Shown: positions 12,501 to 25,563 of the stretch, piece after piece
Layout: each line of letters opens with the position of its first letter
How positions within the stretch are numbered: the stretch's first letter is position 1
Made by a program: the position numbers and the translations under genes
The notes under the pieces: generated by a model
Databases searched by the model: none
The model's input: only the letters and a program-made list of their open reading frames with translations
What the model was told of the DNA's origin: nothing
From: Spirogloea muscicola
Taxonomy: Eukaryota; Streptophyta; Zygnematophyceae; Spirogloeales; Spirogloeaceae
Assembly: GCA_009602725.1 (NCBI GenBank)
Contig: WELB01000085.1
Coordinates: forward strand, 225,851 to 251,413
Length of the DNA: 25,563 nucleotides
Reading direction: 5' to 3'

Positions 12501-13389
12501 GTTGCCAACGAATTTGTCGCCATCTGCTTGCAAGGACGACTTAAGAAGGTTTGATCAGGTTAGCCAAGACAGCCTGACAAGAGGACATTGTCAGGACTTG
12601 TCCTGACACGAAGCTTGGCGCTGAGCATCGTGCATGCATGCTGACCTCGCCACTAAACTCCACATATGGCTCCTCCTTGATGAGGTCCTCGTCGTTCTCT
12701 CCGGCATCCACGGCCCTGGCGCCAGGGTGCTTCTTGTGGTACTCTCGGATCTGGCCAACCAGCTCAGGTTGCACGACACGGTCAGAAGGGATTGACTGCG
12801 TCCCACCTCCATAGTTCATGACCAGGAGCAAGCAGCTCGCGGCTGAGCCTTTGTCGATACCTCCTTAAGGCGATCGTAGAACGAGCCGTAGACGTTCTGC
12901 CCAGCGGCATTCTGGCCGCCTAGCGAGGCAATCTCGTCCTTGCGAACACCATCTGCATCCTCGTAGATGTCCACCTGAAAACGTCCCGCCCAGTCATTCC
13001 CACGCTTGGCTCACAAAGTACGCTAGTGCGGCGCCGCCCTCCCAGGCTACGTGGCCATGTTGGAGCTCCTCACTGCAGCCTCCGCTTGCCGACCAGTGCA
13101 GTAAATGAAGCGGCAACAACGGCGGCCGTCGCACTGTCTAGTGCCACCAGTCAATTTGGCCGCGCTTTCTTCCTAGTGGCTGCGGGTGACTCCGTAAGGC
13201 GGCAGCCGTCCGCACCAGGCGCTGGCTGGCCGCGACGATGTCCTGGACCATGCGCCGCACGCGGTGGCCCTGGTACAGCCGCTCCCGGTGCAACTTCGCC
13301 TCCTGCTGCAGGTCCTTGACCACCAGGCGCTCCAGGCGCTCCACCTCCTCGTGCGCCGCGCGCGTCTGCTCCAGCAACGTCGACGACAT
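9534..13389 (-). CDS. SF3A3: Splicing factor 3A subunit 3 (SF3a60 / Prp9), 12 exons
   Basis: SF3A3 is part of the SF3a heterotrimer of the U2 snRNP, needed for pre-spliceosome assembly in the nucleus. Exons on the minus strand: 13389-13216, 12974-12861, 12750-12646, 12378-12215, 11846-11750, 11591-11430, 11238-11167, 11002-10844, 10665-10588, 10400-10272, 10096-9950, 9680-9534. They join to 515 aa; human is about 501 and Arabidopsis about 504. The N-terminus [20 protein letters not shown] is nearly the land-plant one. A SAP-like helix region lies at about 259-296 ([15 protein letters not shown]). The strongly conserved block [20 protein letters not shown] starts near 392. The U1-type zinc finger has C422, C425, H439 and H445, followed by [11 protein letters not shown]. 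The C-terminus [14 protein letters not shown] matches the family end. Ten of eleven introns are phase 0. Intron 11847-12214 (368 bp) holds nothing recognised. The ATG is followed by the family N-terminus; upstream in frame is only poly-Ala from the GCC repeat, so 13389 is preferred. Confidence 0.97.
12440..12477 (-). repeat. Degenerate telomere-like block in SF3A3 intron 3
   Basis: On the plus strand the sequence contains GGGGTTAGGGTTAAATTAGG, i.e. CCCTAA-type repeats on the transcribed (minus) strand. It sits in intron 12379-12645, about 60-100 nt before the acceptor at 12379. It includes CCCTAAC, a plausible branch-point sequence. Confidence 0.65.
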
Positions 13390-13393
13390 CTTG

Positions 13394-13432
<39 letters not shown>

Positions 13433-13585
13433 CGCCGCCGCCGCCGCCGCCGCCGCCGCCGACGCCGCGGCCGCCAACAAGTCCGCCTGTGCCTCTTCGC
13501 GCTTCTGACCAGTGCTTCTGGCCGTGAGCAACCTTCTCAGAGTGCGCAGACCACCGGCACCAAGAGGTTGTAAAGCCCCGGCGCG
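13390..13585. promoter_or_regulatory. Divergent promoter region between SF3A3 and EB1
   Basis: Only 196 bp separate the ATG of SF3A3 (minus strand) from the ATG of EB1 (plus strand), so both 5' UTRs and core promoters must lie here. It is dominated by a GCC trinucleotide repeat (13394-13461). No TATA-like element is visible. The bidirectional role is inferred from geometry only. Confidence 0.7.
13394..13461. repeat. GCC trinucleotide microsatellite
   Basis: Near-perfect GCC repeat of about 22 units, interrupted by one extra C near 13431. It begins 5 bp upstream of the SF3A3 ATG. Poly-Ala, poly-Gly and poly-Arg reading frames across it on both strands are repeat artefacts. Confidence 0.95.
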
Positions 13586-14929
13586 ATGACGGCCGCCAAC
13601 ATCGGCATGATGGACGGGGCCTACTTTGTCTCCAGGACAGAGATCATATCGTGGATAAACACGACACTGCGGCTGAATCTGACGAAGGTGGAGGAGGTCA
13701 GGTCCCTTCTGAGCGTCGACCTGAGTGCCTCGTGTTCACGACCACTGGGCCTCCTCTCAGCTATCTGACAACGTGACAACCCTGAAATTTGCCTGTAGGC
13801 CGCCTCTGGTGCCATCCAATGCCAGCTCCTGGATGCAGCGCACCCTGGAGTAGTACCTATGCACAAGGTCAAGTTCGACGCAAAGACCGAGTATGAAATG
13901 ATCCAGAACTACAAAGTGCTCCAGGATGTCTTCAACAAGCTGCGGATACCAAAGCACATTGAAGTCAACAAGCTTGTCAAAGGGAGGCCACTCGACAACC
14001 TAGAGTTCATGCAGTGGATGAAGCGCTACTGCGACTCAGTGACTGGAGGCGTAGTGCCTCCAAGGTAAGGAGTCCTGCGCAAGACGACAGACCCCCTCAT
14101 GTGAAGAAGCAAGCACAGCAACATTGTCCAACTTGTGATCTTCATGTACTTTCCCTTATATCTAGCTTCCGGAGAAGTCGGTTCGTGCGGGTCCCATGCT
14201 TCGGATTTCATGCTTAGGAAAACTAATGCCTCAGCACTGCTGTGCTCAAGCTAGCTATAATGCCAGCGAAAGGAGGGATGCCTGTAAGGGCGGGAAGGAG
14301 AATGTGAGTAGGAAGGCGAATTCGTCTGTGACAAACACAGTTACTAGCAGTGCTGGCAAGCAGGCACTAGCTTCTGACAAGCAAGTTCAACTTCTTAGTG
14401 AGCAGGTAACTGTGGACCTTTGCATCTCCTCACATGCTCTCATGCGTGTGCTGTTGGCCATGGAAAATACTCAATCGGAACTGACAACTACGACTGGTAT
14501 CCTGCCAGATCTGTGAGCTGAAACTCTCAGTGGATAGCTTAGAGAAGGAGAGGGATTTCTACTTTGATAAACTACGTGAAATAGAGATACTCTGCCAGGA
14601 TCCCACGTTGGCCCGCATGCCAGTAAGTTGCTCTGTATCACCCTTCCTGAGCTGAGACTGTTAATTGCTCATTGCTTGGTTGGTCAGAGTGAGCTTGCAT
14701 GAATAGTGAATGGTGTCAATTCTGGCCTGTTGTCAGGGCAACAGATACTACATCACTTACAGCCCACACTGATGACTGCCTTCTACTCCTTCAGGTTGTT
14801 CAATCTGTACAGAAGATCTTGTATGCGACCGACGATAATGACGAACAGCCTACAGCAGAGCCAGGCAAGGATACCTCGACAGACACGGCTGCAGAGCTGT
14901 CAGCAGCAGCTACACTGGCAGTCAGCTAA
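13586..14929 (+). CDS. EB1: EB1 / MAPRE-type microtubule plus-end binding protein, 5 exons
   Basis: EB1 proteins bind growing microtubule plus ends and recruit other tip-tracking proteins. Exons: 13586-13696, 13799-14064, 14255-14405, 14509-14622, 14795-14929 (TAA), joining to 258 aa. The calponin-homology domain covers roughly residues 1-115, starting [20 protein letters not shown] and including [20 protein letters not shown] and [35 protein letters not shown] starts the linker. The coiled coil and EB-homology domain lie at about 172-230, with [20 protein letters not shown] at 187-206 and KILYATD at 221-227. The C-terminus ends in LAVS, with no EEY/F motif, as in plant EB1a/b-type proteins, so CAP-Gly partners that read EEY are not expected to bind. 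The ATG is directly followed by the conserved N-terminus. The 3' end of exon 2 (donor AAG|GTAAGG) and the junction giving [10 protein letters not shown] are supported by phase and alignment. Confidence 0.96.
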
Positions 14930-15637
14930 TCTTAACCCACTGGAAATTCTGGAGGCATATAGGCTGCCTGTCTACGTGCTCCTGCAGGTTGTTGGCAAAG
15001 TCCTTGAGAAGCATACCAGCAGTCCAACAAGCGCTTGGCGACATTTCGATTGACCTGTTCACCTGTAGCATATGCCTGAGCCAAAGACAGGAGTCCTCTA
15101 CCTGCCAGCCTGCTCACCACTCTTTGCAACTGTCTCCGGAGAAGTAGCAGGAATTATGAGATGATACACTGAAGGTCTCAGGAGGCCAATGCTGAAATGA
15201 AGCTGTGCAGCTGCTGCAACTGCAGCAGCATTGATGCCCAAGCCTCCATGAGCAAGGAACTCCCTTTGGGCAGCAGCTAGAATGCAGTGTCTTTCCTGCT
15301 CTGTAAAAACATCCAAGGGCGATTTGCTCCAATCACCACTAGCTGCCTCCAAAGTTGCTACTTTGCGCTTTCATACGAGATATGCTGGACTGGACAGCGA
15401 TCATCCACAGGCAAGCAGTAGCCGTCCCCCACTTTTCTACTTCGTCCCTGTGGTCCACCTACAGGCGGACTTGTTGGCTTCCTTTCTTGTCCCCAGCCAT
15501 GTCATGTTATCGTCTGATAGTCTCCTTTAGCAGCCTCCAATTATACTTCCTCTTTCAGACTCCCTTGCCCTTGTCATCCTTTCAGCTAATCCTAATCCTG
15601 ATAGTTGACTAGGTTTAGTGATTGGCTACCCATGATA

Positions 15638-15647
15638 GCCACGTGTC
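15638..15647 (-). promoter_or_regulatory. G-box-like GACACGTGGC, inverted copy
   Basis: GCCACGTGTC on the plus strand is the exact reverse complement of the two copies nearer LACS. It contains the CACGTG core recognised by plant bZIP/bHLH factors. A regulatory role is inferred. Confidence 0.4.
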
Positions 15648-15708
15648 CTGTTGCGTGATTTACGCTTTCACGAGGCTTCCCCCCCGACCGTGTCCATTCT
15701 TGTCCCTT

Positions 15709-15750
15709 CTGGGCTGGCTTCTCACAGCCATCGCCTCAACCAGGAAGAGC
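15709..15750 (+). repeat. Partial direct copy of the foldback arm
   Basis: CTGGGCTGGCTTCTCACAG differs by one base from the left arm start at 15950, followed by a weaker match through CAGGAAGAG. This gives three related modules within about 350 bp. Confidence 0.55.
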
Positions 15751-15949
15751 TTTCTTTCACGCGCGTCGCATCTGTGTGCCGGTCGCGCATTGGCTGCACC
15801 CTCTGGCTCTGGCCAGGGAACCCGCTACCCGGTACCTAGCGCTTCTTACTGCAGCTGCTCAACAGAGGTCATTGAATGCTTCGTGGCTTTGATTCAATGT
15901 GTGCTTTAGAGCTTCCTCTGGCCCCTTCAAAGGTTGTCCACTGTCTTTC

Positions 15950-16064
15950 CTGGGCTGGCCTCTCACAGTTTCCGCCCTTCACTGGAAGTGTCAGTTCTTC
16001 TTTCTTTCTTGGGAAGAAACAGCGCTTCCAAATTGACAGCTGTGGCTCTGAGAGGCCAGCCCAG
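15950..16064. repeat. Imperfect foldback (inverted repeat) of about 115 bp
   Basis: Outer arms CTGGGCTGGCCTCTCA (15950-15965) and its exact reverse complement (16049-16064) form 16 perfect pairs. Farther in, TGGAAG near 15980 pairs with CTTCCA near 16025, and TTCTT with AAGAA, leaving a loop of about 14 nt in a T-rich stretch. It may be a MITE-like or foldback element, or a hairpin RNA precursor. Confidence 0.6.
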
Positions 16065-16300
16065 AGGAATGGACGTGGGCATTGGCGGGGGTTTTGGGCT
16101 TCAGGCACACGCTGACAATCTCGCGCTGTGGCGCAGGTCCAGCGGCGGGGCCGTGCACAGGAGGGCTCGCCCATTGAGGCCGTGCACTGCTCGAACTCAA
16201 GCGTCACTTGTCAGCTCCCGTCATTCGTCATCCCCGTCACTCGCCCATCATCACTCATCGGCGCCTCGCCACGGGCAACCCCAGCACCGCACCAGAGCAC

Positions 16301-16327
16301 GACACGTGGCACAACAGGACACGTGGC
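16301..16327 (+). promoter_or_regulatory. Two direct GACACGTGGC motifs upstream of LACS
   Basis: Identical 10-mers at 16301-16310 and 16318-16327, spaced 17 bp, about 540-565 bp before the LACS ATG. ACGTGGC is the ABRE/G-box core of green-lineage bZIP sites. Position and repetition suggest a cis-regulatory pair. Which gene they serve is inferred. Confidence 0.5.
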
Positions 16328-16865
16328 TAGCCGAAGGTGATCTACCCCTAATCCCCCATCGCCAGCTTCACTGCAGTATCTACCTGGTGGCACTCGCCGC
16401 CGCCGCCGCCGCCGCCGTTTGCGGAGGCCTTCGCGGCGGCGCCGCGCGAGGCGCCGAGAGGCGGCCGGGAGCCTTGTGCCGGCGGGCCGCTCAGTAGCTC
16501 AGCGGCGGCGCCTACGCTCGTACATGGTCCTTGTGACCACTGCACACCTCGCAGTTCGCGCTGGTTCTCGGCGACTCCTCCGGCAGCGGGAGACGGCCTT
16601 CCGCTCGGCCTGGCTGAGCGCCTTGCGTGCAACCACTGAGCCGCCACACTGTGGACAGCGCGTCGCGCGGCTCCTGCGGTTTGCCCTGTGCGTTTGCTAG
16701 GAGGAGCGGCTCACATGGCCTGCTGGGCTAGGCGGGCCCGTCGGGCATCGGGACTGCGGTCGAGCGCGTTCCCTGCTAAGCTCGACATCTGGCCGTGCGC
16801 TCTCGATATCTTCATTGCACGGACGCGCGAGCCAGCCGGCTGAGCAGGCCCAGGGTCCAGGTGCC

Positions 16866-21821
<4,956 letters not shown>

Positions 21822-22383
21822 TGTGCGGCCGTAGTGACAATTTAGAGGGTAGCTAATTCCAATGTGATAGCACCTCTAACCAATATCACCTTGTTAGGAT
21901 AAGAGTCACAAGACAGGCAGACTAGGAACATGGGGAGCGCTAGCCTGCGGCTGGCTGCCTTCTGCTGGAAGCTTCCGCTTCCATCGCCTGACAGCCGTCC
22001 TCTCGCTTAGCTCACACCACCTTAGATTAGACACTTTTCATCTCCATATTCGCAGCAGCTCTTGGGATTGCAAAAAGCGGCCGCAAGGCCTGGCCGTTTG
22101 GCCCTGTTTTGCAATTTTGTGCACAGAAAGAGGGGGAGCCCAGAGCTGTCTCTTGTCTATTGTCATTAAGAAGTTGGTCAAAGCTACAAAGTCAATGCGA
22201 CAAGTCAGTGCTACAAAGTCAATGAGCTCCTTGGACCTACTAAGTGGGGCAGACGGATGACGCAAAGCTGTACCTAACAGCGGTCTGTTGTCTCAATTGG
22301 TCCACAGTTGCAATGACCACGACTCTGTGCTACAGTGCCATTGTGGGCTTGTGACCAGCTTGTGACCCGCAGCCATGGGCCTC
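21822..22383. other. Intergenic gap between convergent LACS and PPR genes
   Basis: 562 bp holding both 3' flanks. A 15-bp direct repeat GCTACAAAGTCAATG occurs at 22183-22197 and 22210-22224. No TGTAA polyadenylation signal is seen on the LACS sense strand or its complement here. No gene was recognised. Confidence 0.65.
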
Positions 22384-25300
22384 TCATGACTGCCGGACCG
22401 CGCGAGGCATGTCGCCGGCTCTGAGCTGCTGCCGGCCGTTGACAAGCTCCTGCAGAAGCTCCCGCCGGCGCACCTCCACGATGTGCGGCGGCCGGTACAG
22501 GAACCGCCGCAGTAGCTGCAGAGCGACATCTGCCCCGGCAGCGTCGCTGGTACGCTGGCAGCGTCGGAGCAGGCGGATGAGGAGGTCCCGTGGGGGAGTG
22601 TGGCCCGCATCGACCTGCTCATTCACAAGCAGCAGATGCTGACTATTATGACAAGCGGTGCTGAGGACTCAAAGATAATCTGCAAACCCAGCACGTCCAA
22701 GGCCAAACCTTAAGTGGCACTGGTAGGAAGACGTTGTAGCCCAATTTCAAGTCATAGAGTGATATTTATTCGAGTGACCATTACACGTCTTTGTCCACGT
22801 AAGTGCAAAGGAGCGGATGAGCGAAAAGGGTGTGCCAGATGTGAAGCAATCCGCGTGGCAGTGTTGACTGTACCATAGACTGGACTGCATCTGTGGCGCC
22901 AGCGCTGTCATGGCTCATGATGTATGCGTTGGCGAGCGCCATGTGCGAGTGCAGGTCCGGTTCCAGCCCGTTGGCTTTTATGGCCTGGAACATCTTCAGC
23001 GCCTCCCCGGCCTGACCACATGCACAGCATGCACTCCAGCATCAAACTAAACTGCTTGCAGAATGCTTCTATTAGTAGTGGCATTCTGGTGTGATAGACT
23101 TTGTCAACTTGCTCAATCAGCTATCCATATTGATTGGTAGCCTGGCGTCAAGGTGAAGCGTTTTAAGTCCAGGGCTTTAGGATCTGGATGGACATATGTG
23201 GTTGGACATAATACATTCGCCTCTCAGTGCAGTCACCTGCTTAACGCGGCCATATCCATCGACGAGCGCGGTGTACGAATGCACATTGGGGATGAGCTGG
23301 AAGAGCTGCCCAATTTCGTCAAAGGTCTGCACCGCACGGTCCATGTCGCGCAGCGCGCCGCAGCCCGCCACCACGCAGTTGACGCAGGCCAGCGCCACCT
23401 CCTCGCCTGCCGCCTGCATATCTGCCAGGTGGTAGAACGCCTGCAGCAGCATTGGTGGAACATGTGTGGCGCTGTGAATATCTGAAGCAGGCCCGCAACA
23501 CTAAGACAGCCACTGCTCACAAAAAGCCTGACCTCTTATCGAACTGGAAAATCTGAGTCGTGGCAAGAGTAATGACAAATCTTGACCAGAATCAAGCGAT
23601 GATCTGAGCACTAAGGGTATCACACAGAAACCACTGGAGGAGCGATCCAGGGAGGAGTGAAGAGTGCTGACATCGTCGAGCTGCTGCAGTGAGCGTGAGC
23701 AGGCGAGCGTGAGCTCCCGCAGGCCCTCAGAGGGCGAGAGCGCGGAGTCGGGGGGTGGTGAGCCAGCAGCGCCCGCGGCCTCGAGCTCACACACTGCCCG
23801 GAATGCTGACTTCAGGTCTTTGCGTGCAGCATACGCATGGATGCGAGCCAGGTGGAGCGCCGGGTGGAGCGCCGCCGAGGCAGCGGCGGCTGCGGCATCA
23901 TCGGCGGCGGCGGGGGCGGCTGCGCCAGAGGGAGCGAGCACCAAGTCCGATGCGAGCGCCGCAGCGTCGGACAGCGCCATCGCCCAAGCCTGCAGAAGGC
24001 AACGTGAGGCGCTGTGAGACTGACGGCCTCCGAGGCAGGGACTGGCACAACACATTGACGAGGTGGGTTGCCCCACTGGGGTGCGCCAGGAGACAACCAC
24101 CCGACCTGCTCGGCAAGCGCGGTGTTGGCACGGCGCGCGGCGCAGTCGAGGACGACGAGCAGAGAGCCCTGGTCGAGCATGAGGCGGCGCGCCGAGACGA
24201 GCTGCAGCGCCAGGAGCGCGCAGTCGGCGTCGCCCTTCTCGGCGGCGGCCAGCGCCAGCTCCCCCAGCGACGTCGCCGCTGGCACCAGGTCCTGCGCCTG
24301 CGTATGACGCATGCAGGCCAGGTGGGTCACGCCGAGCATGGCGGGAGGAAGCCTTCCTTGAGGAAGTGGCGCCGGGCTTGGCAGTGGGGGCGCACCTGGA
24401 GCTCGCGCAGCAGGGCGGCAGCGTCGCGCGTGCGACGCAGCCGCGAGCAGGAGAAGAGCACCTCGTTGTACGCCGACCTGCCGACCGCGGGCAGCGGCGC
24501 AGCGGCCAGCGTGGGGTCTCAGTCATAGGCCCCGTAATACTGATACTGATAGTGATAATGACAACGATACTGATACTGATACTGATATTAATATTGATAC
24601 TGAGATGGAAAAGTTGAACTATCTCAAACTCCCAACGCGGTGCTTGGCCTGGCATCGGGCCTTTGCTGGGCGGACGAAGGCCGGCCCTCACCTGGTCGGA
24701 CGCAGGCCCCGCGCGACCATGCGCCGCAGAGCGCCCATGGCGGCGCCCGGCCGCCGGGAGTTGGCGGCGAGCGTGACCACGAGGTTGTACGAGTCCGCGT
24801 CCGGCTGCGCCGCCGGGTCGGCCTCCATCCTGCGCCGCCCAAAATCGGCTTTGGCTTTGGCTTCAACTCTGGCATTGGCTTTGGCTTTGGCTCTGGCTTT
24901 GGCTTTGGCTTTGGCTTCGTTGGCTTTGGCTTTGGCTTTGGCTTTGGCTTTGTCTGTGCTGTGGCTTTGGCACTGGCATCGGCATTTTCGCTGGTTTTGG
25001 CTATGGCTTCGTTGGCTTCGGCTTCGTCGCTGCCTTTGCCTTTGCCTTTGGCTTCATCGGCGTTGTGGCGGCGGCGGCTGCGGCCACACCTCTCGAGGAG
25101 GCGGATGGCGAGGTCGGCGTCGCCGTCGCGGAAGGCGGCACGGAGCACGCAGTTGAAGGACAGCAGGTTGGGCGGCGCGCTGCCGGCGTCCATGGCGGCC
25201 AGCACCGGCAGCAGCACGGCGGCGGGCTCGCCCAGCCGCAGCCTGGCGTGGAGCAGGAAGTTGTAGGCCAGCACCGTGGGCGCGCGGCGAAGACCGCCAG

Positions 25301-25501
25301 CGCCGTCATCGGCCTGGCCGCCGCTCGCGGCACGGCGCCGGTCAGTTGGGCGCGCCCAGCTCCTCCCTCCCTCTCCTCTCCCTCCCTCCCTCCTCCCTCC
25401 CTCCTCACCTGCGCCCAGGCGTCGAAGAGGTCCACGGCCTCCCGCAGGCGCTCGCGCCCGATGAGCGCGTTCATCTCCTCCGCCAGCGCCCGCGCGCTCA
25501 T
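22384..25501 (-). CDS. Pentatricopeptide-repeat (PPR) protein, 9 exons in view, 5' end open
   Basis: PPR proteins are helical-repeat RNA-binding proteins, usually in plastids or mitochondria, acting in RNA stability, processing or translation. Exons on the minus strand: (open)-25409, 25313-25090, 24829-24692, 24477-24396, 24297-24106, 23989-23672, 23440-23237, 23011-22874, 22614-22384 (TGA). From the Met at 25501 they give 539 aa. The frame stays open with Ala-rich sequence to the window edge (25563), so the start and any transit peptide may lie outside. PPR-like helical pairs: APTVLAYNFLLHARLRLGEP (about 42-61), PNLLSFNCVLRAAFRDGDAD (about 79-98), DADSYNLVVTLAANSRRPG, SAYNEVLFSCSRLRRTRDAA (153-172), PNVHSYTALVDGYGRVKQAG (about 400-419) and a last one ending near 471. 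Residues 244-349 are Ala-rich and atypical. Two junctions (exons 2/3 and 3/4) are phase 2 and restore PPR-like sequence exactly, removing repeat-filled introns. I cannot assign it to a named PPR. Its target RNA is unknown. Confidence 0.85.
24534..24604. repeat. Hexanucleotide (ACTGAT)n repeat in PPR intron 3
   Basis: Degenerate TGATAC/TGATAT units within intron 24478-24691. Translated runs of alternating Ile and Ser or Asn here are artefacts of the repeat. Confidence 0.9.
24845..25060. repeat. Hexanucleotide (GGCTTT)n minisatellite in PPR intron 2
   Basis: About 200 bp of GGCTTT units with point variants, inside intron 24830-25089. On the minus strand it reads as alternating Lys-Pro and on the plus strand as Ala-Leu. 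Both frames stay open only because the unit is six bases and lacks stop codons. Splicing GAGAG|GTGTGG to GCGCAG|G removes it and restores the PPR frame. Confidence 0.92.
25361..25406. repeat. CCCTCC pyrimidine repeat in PPR intron 1
   Basis: CCTCCCTCCC-type repeat (G-rich on the transcribed minus strand) occupying about half of the 95-bp intron 25314-25408. It could form a G-quadruplex in the pre-mRNA. Confidence 0.85.
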
Positions 25502-25563
25502 GCCCGCCGCCGCCGCCGCCGCCGCCGAACCCGCCCGCAGTTCGGCCTCTGCCGGCGCCGCCG

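Larger units (their letters stand above)
14930..16865. other. 1.9-kb region with no recognised gene (EB1 to LACS)
   Basis: Contains the EB1 3' flank, unassigned minus-strand ORFs at 14932-15129 and 15098-15352 (no family recognised), a foldback repeat (15950-16064) with a partial third copy (15709-15750), a G-box-like motif triplet, a short GCC run (16397-16417) and the GC-rich LACS 5' flank. Minus-strand frames in 16348-16700 are open, and one ends at a donor-like CAG|GTAGAT at about 16383. A divergent minus-strand gene between EB1 and LACS is therefore possible but not shown. Confidence 0.55.

Noticed and set aside
13151-13573. Poly-Ala, poly-Gly and poly-Arg ORFs on both strands
   Set aside because: Products of the GCC microsatellite between SF3A3 and EB1 and of the SF3A3 exon 1 antisense.
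16348-16700. Minus-strand ORFs and a short CxxC-containing frame (CPQCGGSVVARKAL) near the LACS promoter
   Set aside because: GC-rich sequence opens several frames at once. A lone CxxC and one donor-like site are not enough to call a gene.
24605-25266. Plus-strand Ala-Leu and Gly-Phe repeat ORFs
   Set aside because: Reverse-strand readings of the GGCTTT repeat in an intron of the minus-strand gene. No other support.
24624-25274. A 216-codon minus-strand ORF with a Lys-Pro repeat, possible novel proline-rich protein
   Set aside because: It is exon 2 of the PPR gene reading into intron 2. A donor and acceptor flank the repeat exactly, and splicing restores PPR-like sequence. Kept only as a possible intron-retention product.

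Overview
This window is nuclear DNA from a member of the green lineage (Viridiplantae), most likely a chlorophyte green alga. All the recognisable proteins are closest to their plant-type forms: a MED23 of plant architecture, an SF3A3 that starts and ends like the land-plant protein, an EB1 lacking the animal C-terminal EEY tail, and a long-chain acyl-CoA synthetase of the LACS8/LACS9 type. Genes are intron-rich and GC-rich in coding sequence. Degenerate CCCTAAA (plant-type telomere) stretches lie in two introns. I cannot name the genus. All family matches come from remembered family sequences, not from a search.

Layout from left to right: (1) 1-274, GC-rich 5' region of MED23, start uncertain. 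(2) 275-9283, plus strand, Mediator subunit 23, 22 exons. (3) 9284-9533, short gap between convergent 3' ends. (4) 9534-13389, minus strand, splicing factor 3A subunit 3 (SF3a60/Prp9), 12 exons. (5) 13390-13585, a 196-bp divergent promoter containing a GCC repeat. (6) 13586-14929, plus strand, EB1 microtubule plus-end protein, 5 exons. (7) 14930-16865, about 1.9 kb with no recognised gene but with foldback repeats, a triplicated G-box-like motif and unassigned minus-strand ORFs. (8) 16866-21821, plus strand, LACS, 12 exons. (9) 21822-22383, convergent intergenic gap. (10) 22384-25501 and probably beyond, minus strand, a pentatricopeptide-repeat (PPR) protein, 9 exons in view.

Exon models were built by joining frames at GT/GC-AG sites and checking each junction for phase and for alignment length against the remembered family sequence. 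All five joined CDSs have lengths divisible by three: MED23 1,514 aa, SF3A3 515, EB1 258, LACS 748, PPR 539 from the first visible Met. Of 55 introns inferred, 45 are phase 0.

The genes do not form one pathway: they are housekeeping genes for transcription, splicing, cytoskeleton, lipid activation and probably organelle RNA metabolism. I found no operon-like or defence-like system. The most notable signals are non-canonical: a tandemly duplicated 5' splice site and a stray MORN-repeat fragment in LACS, two GC-AG introns in MED23, telomere-like blocks placed just upstream of two 3' splice sites, a 15-bp perfect intronic hairpin, a foldback element with a third partial copy, three copies of GACACGTGGC upstream of LACS, and three consecutive PPR introns each filled with a different simple repeat.
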